A DNA stretch of 64,000 bases from Mesorhizobium sp. AR02 (GCF_024746835.1 NZ_CP080531.1:806001-870000); one strand, 5' to 3'. Counted from the stretch's first letter, positions 18,164-27,875 are shown. Notes: generated by a model not told the origin, from the letters alone. Program-made: numbers and translations.

Positions 18164-19030
18164 TCAATTGGCCCAGGGAGCGACGAGGCGGCGGATGCCC
18201 CGGAACAATTGGTCGGTGCAAAGACCAAGGATGCCGATCATGGCGATGGCCATGAAGATGACGTCGACCTGGAAGCCGCGCATCGCCTTGAGCGAGATGT
18301 AGCCAAGCCCGCTGCGGGCGGCGACAAGTTCGGCAACGACGAGATAGGTCCAGGCCCAGCCCATGGTGACGCGCAGCACGTCGAGCACGTTCGGAAGCGT
18401 GGCCGGAAAGACGATGTGGAAGACCGTGTCGCCGCGTTTCGTGCCGAGCGTATAGGCTGCGTTGACGAGGTCGCGCTGAACGCCGCGGGCGCTGTCGGCG
18501 ATCATCACCAGCTGCTGGAAGAAGATGCCGAAGATGATGACGGCAACGCGCTGCTCGATGCCGATGCCGATCCACAGGATGAACAGCGGCACGAAGGACG
18601 TCACCGGCAGATAGCGGATGAAATTGACGAGCGGGTCGAGCGCGGCCTGGACGATGCGGTAGGTGCCCATGGTCAATCCGAGCGGCACCGCCACGATGCT
18701 CGAAATGACGAAGCCGATCAGCACCACCTGGACGCTGGCGAGCACGTGCTCCCACAACGACCCGTCAAGCGCCATGCTGATGGTGGTGGATAAGACGGAT
18801 TCGGGGCGCGGCAGGAACATTTCCTTGACCGCTCCGGAATAGGTCAAGGCGAACCAGCCGCCAATGACCGCGCCCCAGACCAGGATGCTGAGCGTGATGG
18901 AGAGAGGGCGCGACACGGCCTGAAAAGGCGTGGTGATAGCCTTCCAGGCGGATCGACCGGGCTGATTTTTTTCCACGCTCGTTGTCACGATATGGCTGAT
19001 GGGAGACGTTGCATTCGGTGCCAATGTCAC
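18164..19030 (-). CDS. ABC transporter permease, nitrate/sulfonate/taurine type
   Basis: A 288-residue inner-membrane permease of the SsuC/TauC family with about six hydrophobic segments, the first at residues 45-65 (ILVWGAVIGGWFALTY). Family marks are FIRYLPVTSFVPLFILWIGI in the middle and the ATPase-docking loop with AAYTLGTKRGDTVFHIVFPA. It follows the binding-protein gene by 97 bases and precedes the ATPase gene by 13. Confidence 0.92.
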   Translation of the reverse strand: MTLAPNATSPISHIVTTSVEKNQPGRSAWKAITTPFQAVSRPLSITLSILVWGAVIGGWFALTYSGAVKEMFLPRPESVLSTTISMALDGSLWEHVLASVQVVLIGFVISSIVAVPLGLTMGTYRIVQAALDPLVNFIRYLPVTSFVPLFILWIGIGIEQRVAVIIFGIFFQQLVMIADSARGVQRDLVNAAYTLGTKRGDTVFHIVFPATLPNVLDVLRVTMGWAWTYLVVAELVAARSGLGYISLKAMRGFQVDVIFMAIAMIGILGLCTDQLFRGIRRLVAPWAN

Positions 19031-19101
19031 AGGGAAACCCTTTGGGCGGCTAGGACCGCAGGCGAGAGGCTCGGCCTGCGGTCCAGCGACCTCACTTTAC
19101 A

Positions 19102-19137
19102 AGGCCAGATCACTTCGTGAGGCCAGATCACTTCGCA
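19102..19137. repeat. 18-base tandem duplication across a stop codon
   Basis: Two adjacent copies of an 18-base unit beginning AGGCCAGATCACTTCG (19102-19119 and 19120-19137; the first 16 bases are identical). The inner copy contains the end and stop of the binding-protein gene; the outer copy repeats the same end downstream of the stop. It looks like a recent slippage duplication with no coding effect. Confidence 0.7.
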
Positions 19138-20117
19138 AGAAAGGACGGATCGACGAGGTCGTCGAATTTGATGTCCATCTTGAGCTTGCCGAAGCCGCCC
19201 CAGACATCGCCGCCGAGCTTGATCAGCTTGCCGGCTTCGCCGCTCTCGCCGCCGGCGAAAAATTCGGCATTGCGCGCCTTGCCGTAGAAGTTCACGCCCG
19301 CGGCGGAGGAGGCGAAGTCCTTCGGATCCTTCAGCCAGCCGCCGACGCCCTTGGCCATCACCTCGTAAGCCTTCTCGGGATTTTCCTTGATGAACTCGTT
19401 GGCCTTGTAGAGCCCCTTCACCAGCGCCTCGACATCGCCAGGGTTCTTCTTGATGTAGTCGCAGTTCAGCGCCACCACATCGACGATCAAGCCCGGCGTC
19501 TTCGAGGAGTCGATCAGCACCTGTCCCTTGTTTGCCTTCTTGGCCAGCGTCAGATGCGGCTCCCAGGTAACGGCAACAGGAATGCGATCGGCCATGAAGG
19601 CCGCGGCGGCATCATCCGCCGTCATGTTGGTGACCTTCACGTCGGCCTGGCTGAGACCGGCCTGCTTGAGCAGGATGTTGAACCAGAACTGGGACACCGA
19701 GCCTTCGTTCAGCCCGACTTCCATGCCCTTCAGATCGGCGACGCTCTTGACCTCGGTGGGCGCCAGGACGCCGTCGCCGCCATGGCTGTCGTCCAGGGCA
19801 TAGACCGATTTGAAGCAGACATCCTTCGAGCGGTATTTCATGATTTCGTCGATGGTCGAGGCGCTGCCGTCGAGCTCGCCGGCGGCGACGGCCGCCATGT
19901 ACATCGACGCTTCCTCGATGATTTCGAGCGAGACATCGAGGCCCCCTTCCTTGAAGTAGCCCATGTCCCGCGCAAGGAAGAGCGGGCCGTATCCGACCCA
20001 GGTCGTCATGCCCAGCCTCAAGCTGCCAGCTTCGGCGTGGAGGCTCACCGAAAGGGCGCTGAGGGCAATGCCGGCCGCAAGCGCGGCGCGGCGAAACTTC
20101 GAGATTATTGTCGTCAT
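19128..20117 (-). CDS. ABC substrate-binding protein, NMT1/SsuA-like
   Basis: A 329-residue periplasmic binding protein with a signal peptide (basic start, hydrophobic core, ALSVSLHAEAG at about residue 31). The mature start SLRLGMTTWVGYGPLFLARD is the classic SsuA/TauA/NMT1 beginning for sulfonate, nitrate, pyrimidine or aromatic-anion uptake. Start 20117 has GGGGAAC ahead. It is first in the operon with permease and ATPase. The nearby GMC gene does not define the ligand; a sulfonate, an alcohol or a thiamine precursor analogue would all fit the family. Confidence 0.9.
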   Translation of the reverse strand: MTTIISKFRRAALAAGIALSALSVSLHAEAGSLRLGMTTWVGYGPLFLARDMGYFKEGGLDVSLEIIEEASMYMAAVAAGELDGSASTIDEIMKYRSKDVCFKSVYALDDSHGGDGVLAPTEVKSVADLKGMEVGLNEGSVSQFWFNILLKQAGLSQADVKVTNMTADDAAAAFMADRIPVAVTWEPHLTLAKKANKGQVLIDSSKTPGLIVDVVALNCDYIKKNPGDVEALVKGLYKANEFIKENPEKAYEVMAKGVGGWLKDPKDFASSAAGVNFYGKARNAEFFAGGESGEAGKLIKLGGDVWGGFGKLKMDIKFDDLVDPSFLAK

Positions 20118-20450
20118 CACGTTCCCCTGTCTTTTTCTGAGGTCAGACGCTGTCGGCGCCAAAACAACCCGCTTCGGACGCATCGCCGAAGGCTGCCGCC
20201 TGACGTTCTTTTTGTTGTCTTTCAGCCGGCAGATGGAGCAAAGCACGCTGTGTGCGATGCACAAATAATGATTTTCGATAATTCTGCTTAGGCTGGGCCT
20301 AACCAGGCCGGCGCTGACCGCGCTCGGGCCTTAGGCGCATGCATGACGGCCTCAGTGTCGAGGCGGCTGTGCGAAGAACACGGGCGTTCGCAGCGCCCCC
20401 TGGATGCCGTGCCGACAGAGCATTTCCGTAAAACGGTGGAAACGCTCCGG
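20118..20450. other. 333-base noncoding spacer
   Basis: It lies between the end of one minus-strand operon (stop at 20451) and the start of the next (ATG at 20117). The right end holds a hairpin (20417-20447). The left end must hold the promoter of the binding-protein operon; it has an AT-richer stretch at about 20210-20290. No convincing gene is seen. Confidence 0.6.
20417..20447. terminator. Hairpin just past the amino acid transporter operon, related to dispersed repeats
   Basis: An imperfect inverted repeat starting AGAGCATTTCCGT and closing ACGGTGGAAACGCTC, 3 bases beyond the ATPase stop on the minus strand. The sequence is a short relative of the larger repeats at 22225-22320 and 35629-35752 (shared GAGC-ATTTCC and AAACGG blocks). 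It probably forms the end-of-transcript structure. Confidence 0.5.
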
Positions 20451-21194
20451 TCAGTGCTTCAAGATCTGGCTGAGGAACAATCTGGTTCGATCGTGGCGTG
20501 GCTGGCTGAAGAATTCGTCCGGCGTACCCGCCTCGACGATCTGCCCGGCGTCCATGAAGATGACGCGGTCGGCCACGGCTCGGGCAAAGCCCATCTCATG
20601 CGTCACGCACACCATGGTCATGCCGTCGCGCGCAAGTTCCGTCATGGTGTCCAGCACCTCCGAGACCATTTCCGGGTCGAGGGCGGAGGTCGGTTCGTCG
20701 AACAGCATGACAGCCGGTTGCATGCACAGGCTGCGGGCAATCGCCACACGCTGTTGCTGGCCACCAGACAGCTGGACGGGAAACTTGTTCGCCTGCTCGG
20801 GAATGCGGACCCGCTCGAGGAACTTCAGCGCGGTCTTGCGCGCCTCTTTTTCCGGCACGCCTTTCACCCACATCGGGCCAGCCATGCAGTTCATCAGCAC
20901 CGTCATGTGCGGAAACAGGTTGAAATGCTGGAACACCATGCCGACGTTGGAGCGCACGTCGGCGACGTTGCCCATCTTGCCATGCAAGGCAACGCCGTTG
21001 ACGGTGATATCGCCCTCCTGATGCGCCTCCAGGCGATTGAAGCAGCGGATGAGTGTCGATTTGCCGGAACCCGAAGGCCCGCAGATGACGATCCGCTCAC
21101 CCTTGTGGACGGTCAGGTTGATGTCCTTCAGGACGTGAAAGGCGCCGTACCACTTCGATACGTTGCGCGCTTCGATGATGGCATGAGCGCTCAT
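20451..21194 (-). CDS. Polar amino acid ABC transporter ATP-binding protein
   Basis: A 247-residue ATPase of the HisP/GlnQ type: Walker [10 protein letters not shown] near residue 40, Q-loop [13 protein letters not shown], signature LSGGQQQR, Walker [14 protein letters not shown] and switch His in CVTHEMGFA. The length is typical. Its start overlaps the permease stop by 4 bases (ATGA), so translation is coupled. It is closely similar in motifs to the ATPase at 42804-43568 of the second amino acid transporter in the window. Confidence 0.94.
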   Translation of the reverse strand: MSAHAIIEARNVSKWYGAFHVLKDINLTVHKGERIVICGPSGSGKSTLIRCFNRLEAHQEGDITVNGVALHGKMGNVADVRSNVGMVFQHFNLFPHMTVLMNCMAGPMWVKGVPEKEARKTALKFLERVRIPEQANKFPVQLSGGQQQRVAIARSLCMQPAVMLFDEPTSALDPEMVSEVLDTMTELARDGMTMVCVTHEMGFARAVADRVIFMDAGQIVEAGTPDEFFSQPRHDRTRLFLSQILKH

Positions 21195-22165
21195 CTGATC
21201 TTGCTCCTGCGGTAATGCCGCTCGATCCGCGCCTGGATCAGTTCGAGGCAGATGGACAGCATCCAGTAGATCATGGCCGCCGAGATCAGCATCTCCATGT
21301 GCTGGAAGGTCTTCTGACCGAGTGTGCGCGCCAGGAACATCAGCTCCCACACGCCGATGACCGAGACCAGCGAGGAATCCTTCAGCATCGAGATGAACTG
21401 GTTGCCGGTCGGCGGAATGATGACCGGCAGCGCCTGCGGCAGGATGATGCGGCGCATGGTCAGCGCGAAGCCGAAACCCATGGAGCGCGACGCCTCCCAC
21501 TGGCCGCGATCGATGCTTTGTATGCCGGAGCGGAAAATCTCGGTCATATAGGCGCCATAGCAGAGCGAAAGCGCCAGTATGCCGGCAGGCACGGCATTGA
21601 TGACGAAGCCGAGTTGCGGCAGGCCGAGATAGATCAGGTAGACCTGCATGAGCAGCGGAAGACCGCGGAAGAAGGAGGTGTAGAAGCTGGCGATGGCGTA
21701 AGCGAAGCCATTGCTGGAGAGCTTGGCAACCGCGCCGGCCACCGCGATGACCGAAGCGATGACGATGGAAATCGCCGAGACGTAGAGCGTGGTGACAACG
21801 CCCTGGCTGATCAGGAACGGCAGCTTCTCCCTGATGAAGGGCAGGCTGAGGTGGAACGTCTCGAAGAAGGCAATGAACAGCAGCAGCAGTTCGAGCCAGA
21901 CGATGCCGATCTGGAACTTGATCGGCGCGAAACCGATCAGCACGACGTTCAAGCTGAAGATCACCGCTATGGCGAAGGCAATGGCAAAGCGGCCGTAGAA
22001 GCCACTCACCGACGGTTCGCCGATCACCGGACGCATCAGTTCGGCGAAGCTGGTGCCCGACATGTTGAAAGCCATGAAGAGAAGCAGAACGATGCCGAAC
22101 ATCGTCGCCACGAACCAGGGTTTGTGGACGAGGATTTCGGCTTCGACGGTATCCGGATAGAGCAT
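21191..22165 (-). CDS. Polar amino acid ABC transporter permease
   Basis: A 324-residue permease. The C-terminal 220 residues are the HisM/GlnP unit, with the EAA loop around [17 protein letters not shown] and the end [14 protein letters not shown]. The N-terminal 100 residues add two or three further hydrophobic segments ([16 protein letters not shown] and [17 protein letters not shown]), more than the minimal five-segment permease. It is separated from its binding-protein gene by a dispersed repeat. Start 22165 was chosen as the first Met of the hydrophobic protein; a longer frame overlaps the binding-protein gene and was rejected. Confidence 0.9.
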   Translation of the reverse strand: MLYPDTVEAEILVHKPWFVATMFGIVLLLFMAFNMSGTSFAELMRPVIGEPSVSGFYGRFAIAFAIAVIFSLNVVLIGFAPIKFQIGIVWLELLLLFIAFFETFHLSLPFIREKLPFLISQGVVTTLYVSAISIVIASVIAVAGAVAKLSSNGFAYAIASFYTSFFRGLPLLMQVYLIYLGLPQLGFVINAVPAGILALSLCYGAYMTEIFRSGIQSIDRGQWEASRSMGFGFALTMRRIILPQALPVIIPPTGNQFISMLKDSSLVSVIGVWELMFLARTLGQKTFQHMEMLISAAMIYWMLSICLELIQARIERHYRRSKIR

Positions 22166-22224
22166 CTTTGAGCACCGGCTGTTCGGCGACCTGCCCGAGG
22201 GCAGGCCGCCTTTGAAGGGGCCTA

Positions 22225-22320
22225 GAGCAATTCCAGGAAAAGTGTGAAACGGTTTTCCGCCCGGAATTGCGCCAAAACACAGAGTTAGAGCGGTTCGCCG
22301 TTTCCGTGAAACGGCGAAAG
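22225..22320. repeat. Dispersed palindromic intergenic repeat, copy 1
   Basis: About 96 bases beginning GAGCAATTCCAGGAAAAGTG and ending in AAACGGCGAAAG, between the binding-protein and permease genes. It matches copy 2 at 35629-35752 over most of its length but lacks a central block of about 25 bases present there. It contains several inverted repeats that would fold in RNA, so it may act as an intercistronic stabiliser. Confidence 0.75.
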
Positions 22321-22323
22321 GCT

Positions 22324-23157
22324 TTAGTTGGTCTTCGAATAATCCTGCCCGTACCACTTTTCGGAAAGCTTGCTCAGCGTGCCGTCCTCCTTCATCGCCT
22401 TCACGGCGTCGGCGATCTTGGCGGAGAGTTCCGGATCGCCGCGTTCGATGGCGATCGCAAGCGGCTCGTAGAAGACCGGATCGCCCAGTTGCTTGATCGG
22501 GTAACCGGCCTTCTCGGCATCGAGGATCGACGGCAGTGAAGAGACCACCGCGTCGAGACGCACGCCGTCGCCGAGGCGGAGGTCGTCGAAGGCGGTCGTC
22601 GAATTCTCGTAGGAGTGGACCTCCTTCGGGTTGAGCTTGTACTCGAATGGCGGCGCGCCGGCGGCGTCGAGCGTCAGATCCTTCTTGGCATAGGCCTCGA
22701 AAGTGGAGGTGCTGGTGGCGCCGACCACCTTGCCGTCGAGATCGGCCAGCGTCTTGGCCTTGCTGTCCTTGTGCACAGCAACGGCCGCCGGTGTGTAATA
22801 GTAGACCGCCGGAAAATCGAAGATCTCGGCGCGCTTCTTGGTCGGCGTCATCGAGCCGGCATGCATGTCCCAGCGCCCTGCCCAATGGCCGGCGGTGATG
22901 ATATCCCAGCCGGGCGTGATGAACTCGACCTTGACGCCGAGGTGCTTGCCGATCGCCTTGGCGACGTCGACATCGAAGCCGTCCAGCTCGTTGCTGGCAT
23001 TCACGAAGGACTGCGGCGCCCAGTTGGCATCAGTCGCCACCTTGAGCGTGCCGGCCGCCATCACGCGGTCGAGCACCGCGCCGGCGTGAGCAGGATATGC
23101 GCCAAGCGCAAGCGCCACCGCGGCTATCGTCACTTGTCGTCTGTTCCAGATTGTCAT
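22324..23157 (-). CDS. Polar amino acid ABC substrate-binding protein
   Basis: A 277-residue family 3 extracellular binding protein. The signal peptide ends near AYPAHAG at about residue 25. The mature part begins with the usual [16 protein letters not shown], and [20 protein letters not shown] is the family signature. It is the receptor for the HisM-type permease and the GlnQ-type ATPase downstream. The ligand is unknown. Confidence 0.92.
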   Translation of the reverse strand: MTIWNRRQVTIAAVALALGAYPAHAGAVLDRVMAAGTLKVATDANWAPQSFVNASNELDGFDVDVAKAIGKHLGVKVEFITPGWDIITAGHWAGRWDMHAGSMTPTKKRAEIFDFPAVYYYTPAAVAVHKDSKAKTLADLDGKVVGATSTSTFEAYAKKDLTLDAAGAPPFEYKLNPKEVHSYENSTTAFDDLRLGDGVRLDAVVSSLPSILDAEKAGYPIKQLGDPVFYEPLAIAIERGDPELSAKIADAVKAMKEDGTLSKLSEKWYGQDYSKTN

Positions 23158-23422
23158 GTGCGTATTCCCCTGTTGTTGTTCAGTCCCTTGCGGTCACGAT
23201 GGTTCAGCCGGTCGTGACGTCGCAATTTCGTGCCGACCAGGTCGGCGTCCTCTCCCAAAGGCTCGTGGATTTAGCGACGCCGCCACGGGTCCGGTCTTCC
23301 GATGTCGCGGAGGATGTTTGCCGTCGCCATTCCCCCGATCACAGGGAAGGTCCCGGGCTGTTGCCTGCGAGCCCTCGTACAGCACCTGCTGTCCGATATT
23401 CTCTGCCGCATCGCGAACGCTG

Positions 23423-24250
23423 CTATTCATGGGCGGTGGCCCCTTCCCCACTGTCAGCGTCCAGCAGGAAATCACCCATCACGGCGGCAACCCGAGCCGG
23501 CGCCTCGATCAGGATCGAATGGCGAAGTCCGGGCAGGATGGCGAGCTGCGACCCTTGCACCTGCTCGTGCATCAGCCGTGCCATGCGCGGGCTGGAACCC
23601 TGGTCGTCCTCGCCGGTCACGATCAGCGTCGGGCAGGTGATGCGGTCGAGAATGCCGCCGAAATCGGTCTCGGCCAGAACGCGATAGGCGGCCGCGTAGC
23701 AGTCGCGGTCGTTCTCGGCGTCACGCCGGCGCAGCTCGGCGATGACGTCCGGGTTGCTGTCCTGAAAATCCTCGGTCAGCCAGCGTGACAGCGAGGCGGC
23801 GTGATGCGCGGAAGCATCGCTCGCCATCAGCGCCGCAAGCCGGCCGCGCACCGCGTGCCGCTCCTCGGGCGTGCGGCCGGCAACCGTCGAGAGCAGCACC
23901 AGTTTTTGCAGACGCTCGGCATGCGTCAGCGCCAGGCGCTGCGCGATGAGGCCACCCAGCGAAAACCCGGCCAGATGGAAGGTGGCAAACCCGACATGGT
24001 CGGCCAGCGCCAGCGTCTCCTTGACGAAATCGTCGATCTCGTAGCGGCCTTTGACCCGGCTGGAGCGGCCGTGGCCGCGCAGGTCGAAAGTGAGGACAGC
24101 AAAGCGATCTTTCAGTTGCCCGGCCACGCCATTCCAGGCTTCGAGATAGGAGCCGACCCCATGGATGCAGACCAGCGGCACGCCACCCTCGCCCTCAAGG
24201 CGCCAGTTGAGCAGCACGCCCTCGACATCGAGCTGGCCGGAGCGCGCCAT
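23423..24250 (-). CDS. Alpha/beta-fold hydrolase
   Basis: A 275-residue hydrolase of the alpha/beta fold. The nucleophile elbow is GFSLGG near residue 97, the acid probably the Asp of TGEDDQG near 222, and the His in LRHSI near 250; IHGVGSY forms the oxyanion loop. Such enzymes cut esters, lactones or C-C bonds (3-oxoadipate enol-lactonase-like). The start at 24250 is 3 bases from the stop of the LLM gene, so it is the last gene of the monooxygenase operon and probably acts on its ring-opened or esterified product. Confidence 0.9.
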   Translation of the reverse strand: MARSGQLDVEGVLLNWRLEGEGGVPLVCIHGVGSYLEAWNGVAGQLKDRFAVLTFDLRGHGRSSRVKGRYEIDDFVKETLALADHVGFATFHLAGFSLGGLIAQRLALTHAERLQKLVLLSTVAGRTPEERHAVRGRLAALMASDASAHHAASLSRWLTEDFQDSNPDVIAELRRRDAENDRDCYAAAYRVLAETDFGGILDRITCPTLIVTGEDDQGSSPRMARLMHEQVQGSQLAILPGLRHSILIEAPARVAAVMGDFLLDADSGEGATAHE

Positions 24251-24252
24251 GG

Positions 24253-25329
24253 TCAGGCCCTCGCCGCCTGGCGCACCCTGTCGCGCTCGCGCGCGGCAAA
24301 AACCGGCATCACCTCGTCGACCCACAGCTTGATCGTCTTCTTCTGCAGCTCGAACGGCAGGTTGAACGTCAGGCCGAGGCAATATTGGTCGACGCCCGCC
24401 GCTTCATAGTCGAGCAGCTTCTCGATCACCTCGTCCGGCGTGCCGAACATCAGGTTGCGGCGGATGTTCTCGGGATTGTAGTTGTCCTTGCCCTTGACGC
24501 TCTCGTAGGGGACAGCTTCGGGAAAGCCGTTTTGCACGGTGCCGATGTTCTGGAACAGGTTCTCGAAGGCACGGCCGTAGTCGATGGCATGCCCGACCGC
24601 GATCTCCCAGTCCTGCACCCGTTCGTAGACGCAGGTGCGCCGCTGCATCATCAGGCGCGGGCGCGGCACCTCGGGATGATCGGCGACGGCCTTGCGGAAT
24701 TTCTCGCCGAGCACGGCGATCTCGGCCGCCGGCGCCGACAAGGGCGTCGACAGGATCGAGGCGCCGATGCCCACCGCCCAGTCGAAGGTTCCCGGATCTC
24801 GCGCGGCCACCCAGATCGGCGGATGCGGCTTTTGCAGCGGCTTCGGGACGCCGGCGGCGAGCGGGAACTTCCAGTAGTGGCCGTCATGGGCATAATCCTG
24901 CGCCCACAGTTTCTTCACCGCCGGCACCAGCTCCTTCAGATAGGCAACGCCTTCCTGCTGCGGCATGCCGCCGGCCATGCGGTCGAACTCATATTGGTAC
25001 GAACCGCGCGCGATGCCGAACTCCAGCCGACCGCCGGTCAGGTGATCGCAAAGTGCCGCCTCCCCTGCCAGCCGGATCGGGCTCCAGTAGGGCGCGACCA
25101 GCGTCGAGGTGCCGAGCCGGATCTGCTCGGTATGCTGGGCAAGCCAGGTCAGCGTCATCAGCGGGTTGGGCGAGATCGTGCATTCGATCGTGTGATGCTC
25201 CGCCGTCCACAGCGTCTCGAAGCCGCCTTCGTCGGCCAGGCGCGCCAGCTCGAGCAGATTGCTCTTCACCTTCGACATCGGGATGTCGGGCGAGAAGCGT
25301 TCCATGGTCAGCGAAACAGCGAATTTCAT
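24253..25329 (-). CDS. LLM-class flavin-dependent monooxygenase
   Basis: A 358-residue bacterial-luciferase-like enzyme that uses reduced FMN and oxygen. Family marks are WTAEHHT near residue 44, RLGTSTLVAP near 74, GGRLEFGIARG near 102 and PPIWVAARDP in the second half. It has no reductase domain of its own; the flavin reductase gene at 26892-27875 in the same operon fits the partner role. The substrate is not evident; relatives oxidise alkanesulfonates, amines, N-heterocycles and aldehydes. Confidence 0.9.
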   Translation of the reverse strand: MKFAVSLTMERFSPDIPMSKVKSNLLELARLADEGGFETLWTAEHHTIECTISPNPLMTLTWLAQHTEQIRLGTSTLVAPYWSPIRLAGEAALCDHLTGGRLEFGIARGSYQYEFDRMAGGMPQQEGVAYLKELVPAVKKLWAQDYAHDGHYWKFPLAAGVPKPLQKPHPPIWVAARDPGTFDWAVGIGASILSTPLSAPAAEIAVLGEKFRKAVADHPEVPRPRLMMQRRTCVYERVQDWEIAVGHAIDYGRAFENLFQNIGTVQNGFPEAVPYESVKGKDNYNPENIRRNLMFGTPDEVIEKLLDYEAAGVDQYCLGLTFNLPFELQKKTIKLWVDEVMPVFAARERDRVRQAARA

Positions 25330-25357
25330 GTCGGTCTCCCCAGTGCGTCGGGTTTGG

Positions 25358-26869
25358 TCAGCGAAGGCGGATAATGAAGGGGTCCTGCATGGCGCCGGAG
25401 TAGTCGATGACGACGTTCTTCAGGCGCGAGAACTCCTCCATGGCGTCGAAGCCGCCGCGCCGCCCATAGCCGCTCTCCTTGAAGCCGCCATTGGCTGACA
25501 TGAAGGAGGAAGCGCGGTAGGTGTTGATCCAGACCGTGCCGGCCTCGACATTCCTGGCGAAGCGCAGCGCGCGGTTGATGTCCCGCGTCCAGATGCCCGA
25601 GGCCAGCCCATAGCGTGTGTCGTTGGCGAGCCGGATCATCTCGTCTTCCGACGAGAACGGCATGACGCCGACGACCGGACCGAACAGCTCCTCCTGCATG
25701 AAGTCCATGCCGTTGTCGGCATCGGTCATCACAGTCGGCTCGAAATACCAGCCGCCGGCAAGCTCGGCCGCCTGCGGACGCCGGCCGCCCGCCGCGATCC
25801 GGGCGCCCTGGCGCACGCCCGAGGCGACATAGCCTTCCACCTTGGCAAGCTGCGCCGACAGAGCCAGCGGTCCGATGTCGGTTTCTTCCAGCATCGGCAG
25901 CCCGACCCGCACGCGCTTCGTGCGCTCGACCAGCGCCTCGACGAAGCGATCGTAGACGCTGGCTTCGACGAAACAGCGCGAACCGGCGACGCAGGTCTGC
26001 CCCGCCGCCGCGAACACACCGGACACGACGCCGTTGACGGCATGGTCGATGTCGACATCGCCGAAGACGACATGCGGCGACTTGCCGCCGAGCTCCATTG
26101 AGCAGGGAATGAGGTTCTCCGCCGCATTGGCGGCAATCCGCCGGCCCGTCGCCGTCGAACCAGTGAAGACGAGTTTGGCGATGCCCGGATGCCGCGTCAG
26201 TGCGTCGCCGGCCACAGCACCCGTGCCGGTCACAACGTTGACGACGCCGGCCGGGAAGCCGGCCTCCATGATCAGCTCGGCCAGAGCGAGCGTGGAAGCA
26301 CTGGCATGCTCGGACGGCTTGACGACCACCGTGTTGCCGAGCGCCAGGCATGGCGCCAGCGTGCCGGTGAGCAGCATCAGCGGCGAGTTCCATGGCGTGA
26401 TCATGCCGACGACGCCGATCGGCTCGCGCAGGTTGAAGTTGAGCATGTCGAGCTTGTTGACCGGAATCGTGTCGCCGAGCAGCTTGTCGGCCATCCCTGC
26501 GAAATAGGTGTAGCTGTCGGGCATGGCGCGCATCTGCGCCCGCATTTCCTTGAGCAGCTTGCCGTTGTCGCGCGTCTCGATCAGCGCCAGCTCGTCGGCG
26601 TGCTCCAGCACCAGTTCCGCCAGCCGGCGCACCAGCCTGCCGCGGTCAGTCTGGGTCATACGCCGCCAGGCCGGATTGGCGAAGGCAGCACGTGCTGCCT
26701 CGACAGCCGCGCCGACATCCTCGGCGCCGGCCTCGGCGAACTGGTACCAAGGTTTGCCGGTGGTCGGATCGAAACTGTCGATGTATTGCCCGCTCCTGGG
26801 CGCCACGAAAGCACCGCTGATGAACAGGTTCTGGCGTGAGCCTTCGAGCGATCCGACCGTCGTTTTCAT
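25358..26869 (-). CDS. NAD(P)-dependent aldehyde dehydrogenase
   Basis: A 503-residue ALDH with the catalytic Cys, computed as residue 293, in AGQTCVAGSR, the general-base Glu in MELGGKSP and ITPWNSP at the cofactor site. It differs clearly from the ALDH at 1469-2959 and is closer to betaine-aldehyde/hydroxymuconic-semialdehyde-type enzymes. It lies between the LLM gene (28 bases) and the flavin reductase gene (22 bases), so it should oxidise the aldehyde produced by the monooxygenase. Confidence 0.92.
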   Translation of the reverse strand: MKTTVGSLEGSRQNLFISGAFVAPRSGQYIDSFDPTTGKPWYQFAEAGAEDVGAAVEAARAAFANPAWRRMTQTDRGRLVRRLAELVLEHADELALIETRDNGKLLKEMRAQMRAMPDSYTYFAGMADKLLGDTIPVNKLDMLNFNLREPIGVVGMITPWNSPLMLLTGTLAPCLALGNTVVVKPSEHASASTLALAELIMEAGFPAGVVNVVTGTGAVAGDALTRHPGIAKLVFTGSTATGRRIAANAAENLIPCSMELGGKSPHVVFGDVDIDHAVNGVVSGVFAAAGQTCVAGSRCFVEASVYDRFVEALVERTKRVRVGLPMLEETDIGPLALSAQLAKVEGYVASGVRQGARIAAGGRRPQAAELAGGWYFEPTVMTDADNGMDFMQEELFGPVVGVMPFSSEDEMIRLANDTRYGLASGIWTRDINRALRFARNVEAGTVWINTYRASSFMSANGGFKESGYGRRGGFDAMEEFSRLKNVVIDYSGAMQDPFIIRLR

Positions 26870-26891
26870 GCTGTCTGTCCTGCGTGAACCA

Positions 26892-27875
26892 TCATTCGGA
26901 CACGGCCTGCGTCCACGATTGCGACTGGCCGTCGATCATGGCGACGCGGCCGCCGTCACCGGTGTCGATGTAGATGCCGAAGCGCTTGTCCTGGCGCTCG
27001 CGCGCATAGCGGCGCAGCATGGCGCGCAGTTCATGCGTGGCGATCCGCTCATAGGGCAGCGCGTCGATGGAAAAGAAGGCGTGGCCATCCGGAAGTGCGG
27101 CTTCAGCGCTCTCACGGCTCAGTTCGGCACGGTAGATGAGATAGCCAGGGTCGCTGTCGGCGACGTCGAACACCGAATAAAGGAAGGTGTTTTCCGGGAC
27201 GAGGCTCAGCGCCTCGCCGCCATCGAGGACGAGCTGGCTGTCGGCCTTGCGGCGCCGCGCCGTCGGCAGCACCCAGCTTCCCTTGCCATCGCTGCGCAAA
27301 AGGATGCGGTCACCAGCTTCGACCAGATAGCCGATGATCATGTCCTGCGAGGCCAGCCAGCCGGCGGGCAGCGGATCCTTGACGCTGGCGTAACGGCCGC
27401 GGCAAAATCCGAGCGGCGCCGATGGGCTAGTGCCGAAAGCCTGGACCTGGCCGATCAGGATGATGTGGTCGCCGGCCTCGATGCGGTTGTGAACGGTGCA
27501 GTCGAACCAGGTCAGGCTGTCGGTGAGGATCGGCGCGCCGGTGTGGGCGCGGTCATGGTTGACCGACTGGAACTTGTCCGCCGCTTTGGACGCGAACACC
27601 GAAGAAACATCGACCTGGCCTTCATGCAGGAAATTGACCGCGAAGGACCGTGTTTCGTTGAAGGCGGGAAAGCTCGCCGCCGCCTTGCCGACGCAGACCA
27701 GGAGCAGCGGCGGGTCAAGCGAGACCGAGGTGAAGGAGTTGGCGGTCATGCCGCGCGGATTGCCGTCGCAGTCGCGCGTGGTGATGATCGTGACGCCGGT
27801 GACGAAGGTGCCGAAGGCACGACGCAAGGCGATCGGATCGATCGTCCTTTGTGCCACGGCCGTTGCGTCCGTCAT
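26892..27875 (-). CDS. Flavin reductase with an extra C-terminal domain
   Basis: A 327-residue protein. Residues 1-170 are a flavin reductase (HpaC/DIM6-like FMN-binding split barrel): RRAFGTFVTGVTIITT, GMTANSFTSVSLDPPLLLVC and WFDCTVHNRIEAGDH. It would supply FMNH2 to the LLM enzyme. The remaining 150 residues are not part of normal HpaC (about 170 aa); segments such as FLYSVFDVADSDPGYLIYRAE and the long helix near the end suggest a regulatory or NUDIX-like fold, not proven. Start 27875 follows GGAGGGAGAG. The first gene of the operon, it has an operator-like site 51 bases upstream. Confidence 0.88.
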   Translation of the reverse strand: MTDATAVAQRTIDPIALRRAFGTFVTGVTIITTRDCDGNPRGMTANSFTSVSLDPPLLLVCVGKAAASFPAFNETRSFAVNFLHEGQVDVSSVFASKAADKFQSVNHDRAHTGAPILTDSLTWFDCTVHNRIEAGDHIILIGQVQAFGTSPSAPLGFCRGRYASVKDPLPAGWLASQDMIIGYLVEAGDRILLRSDGKGSWVLPTARRRKADSQLVLDGGEALSLVPENTFLYSVFDVADSDPGYLIYRAELSRESAEAALPDGHAFFSIDALPYERIATHELRAMLRRYARERQDKRFGIYIDTGDGGRVAMIDGQSQSWTQAVSE

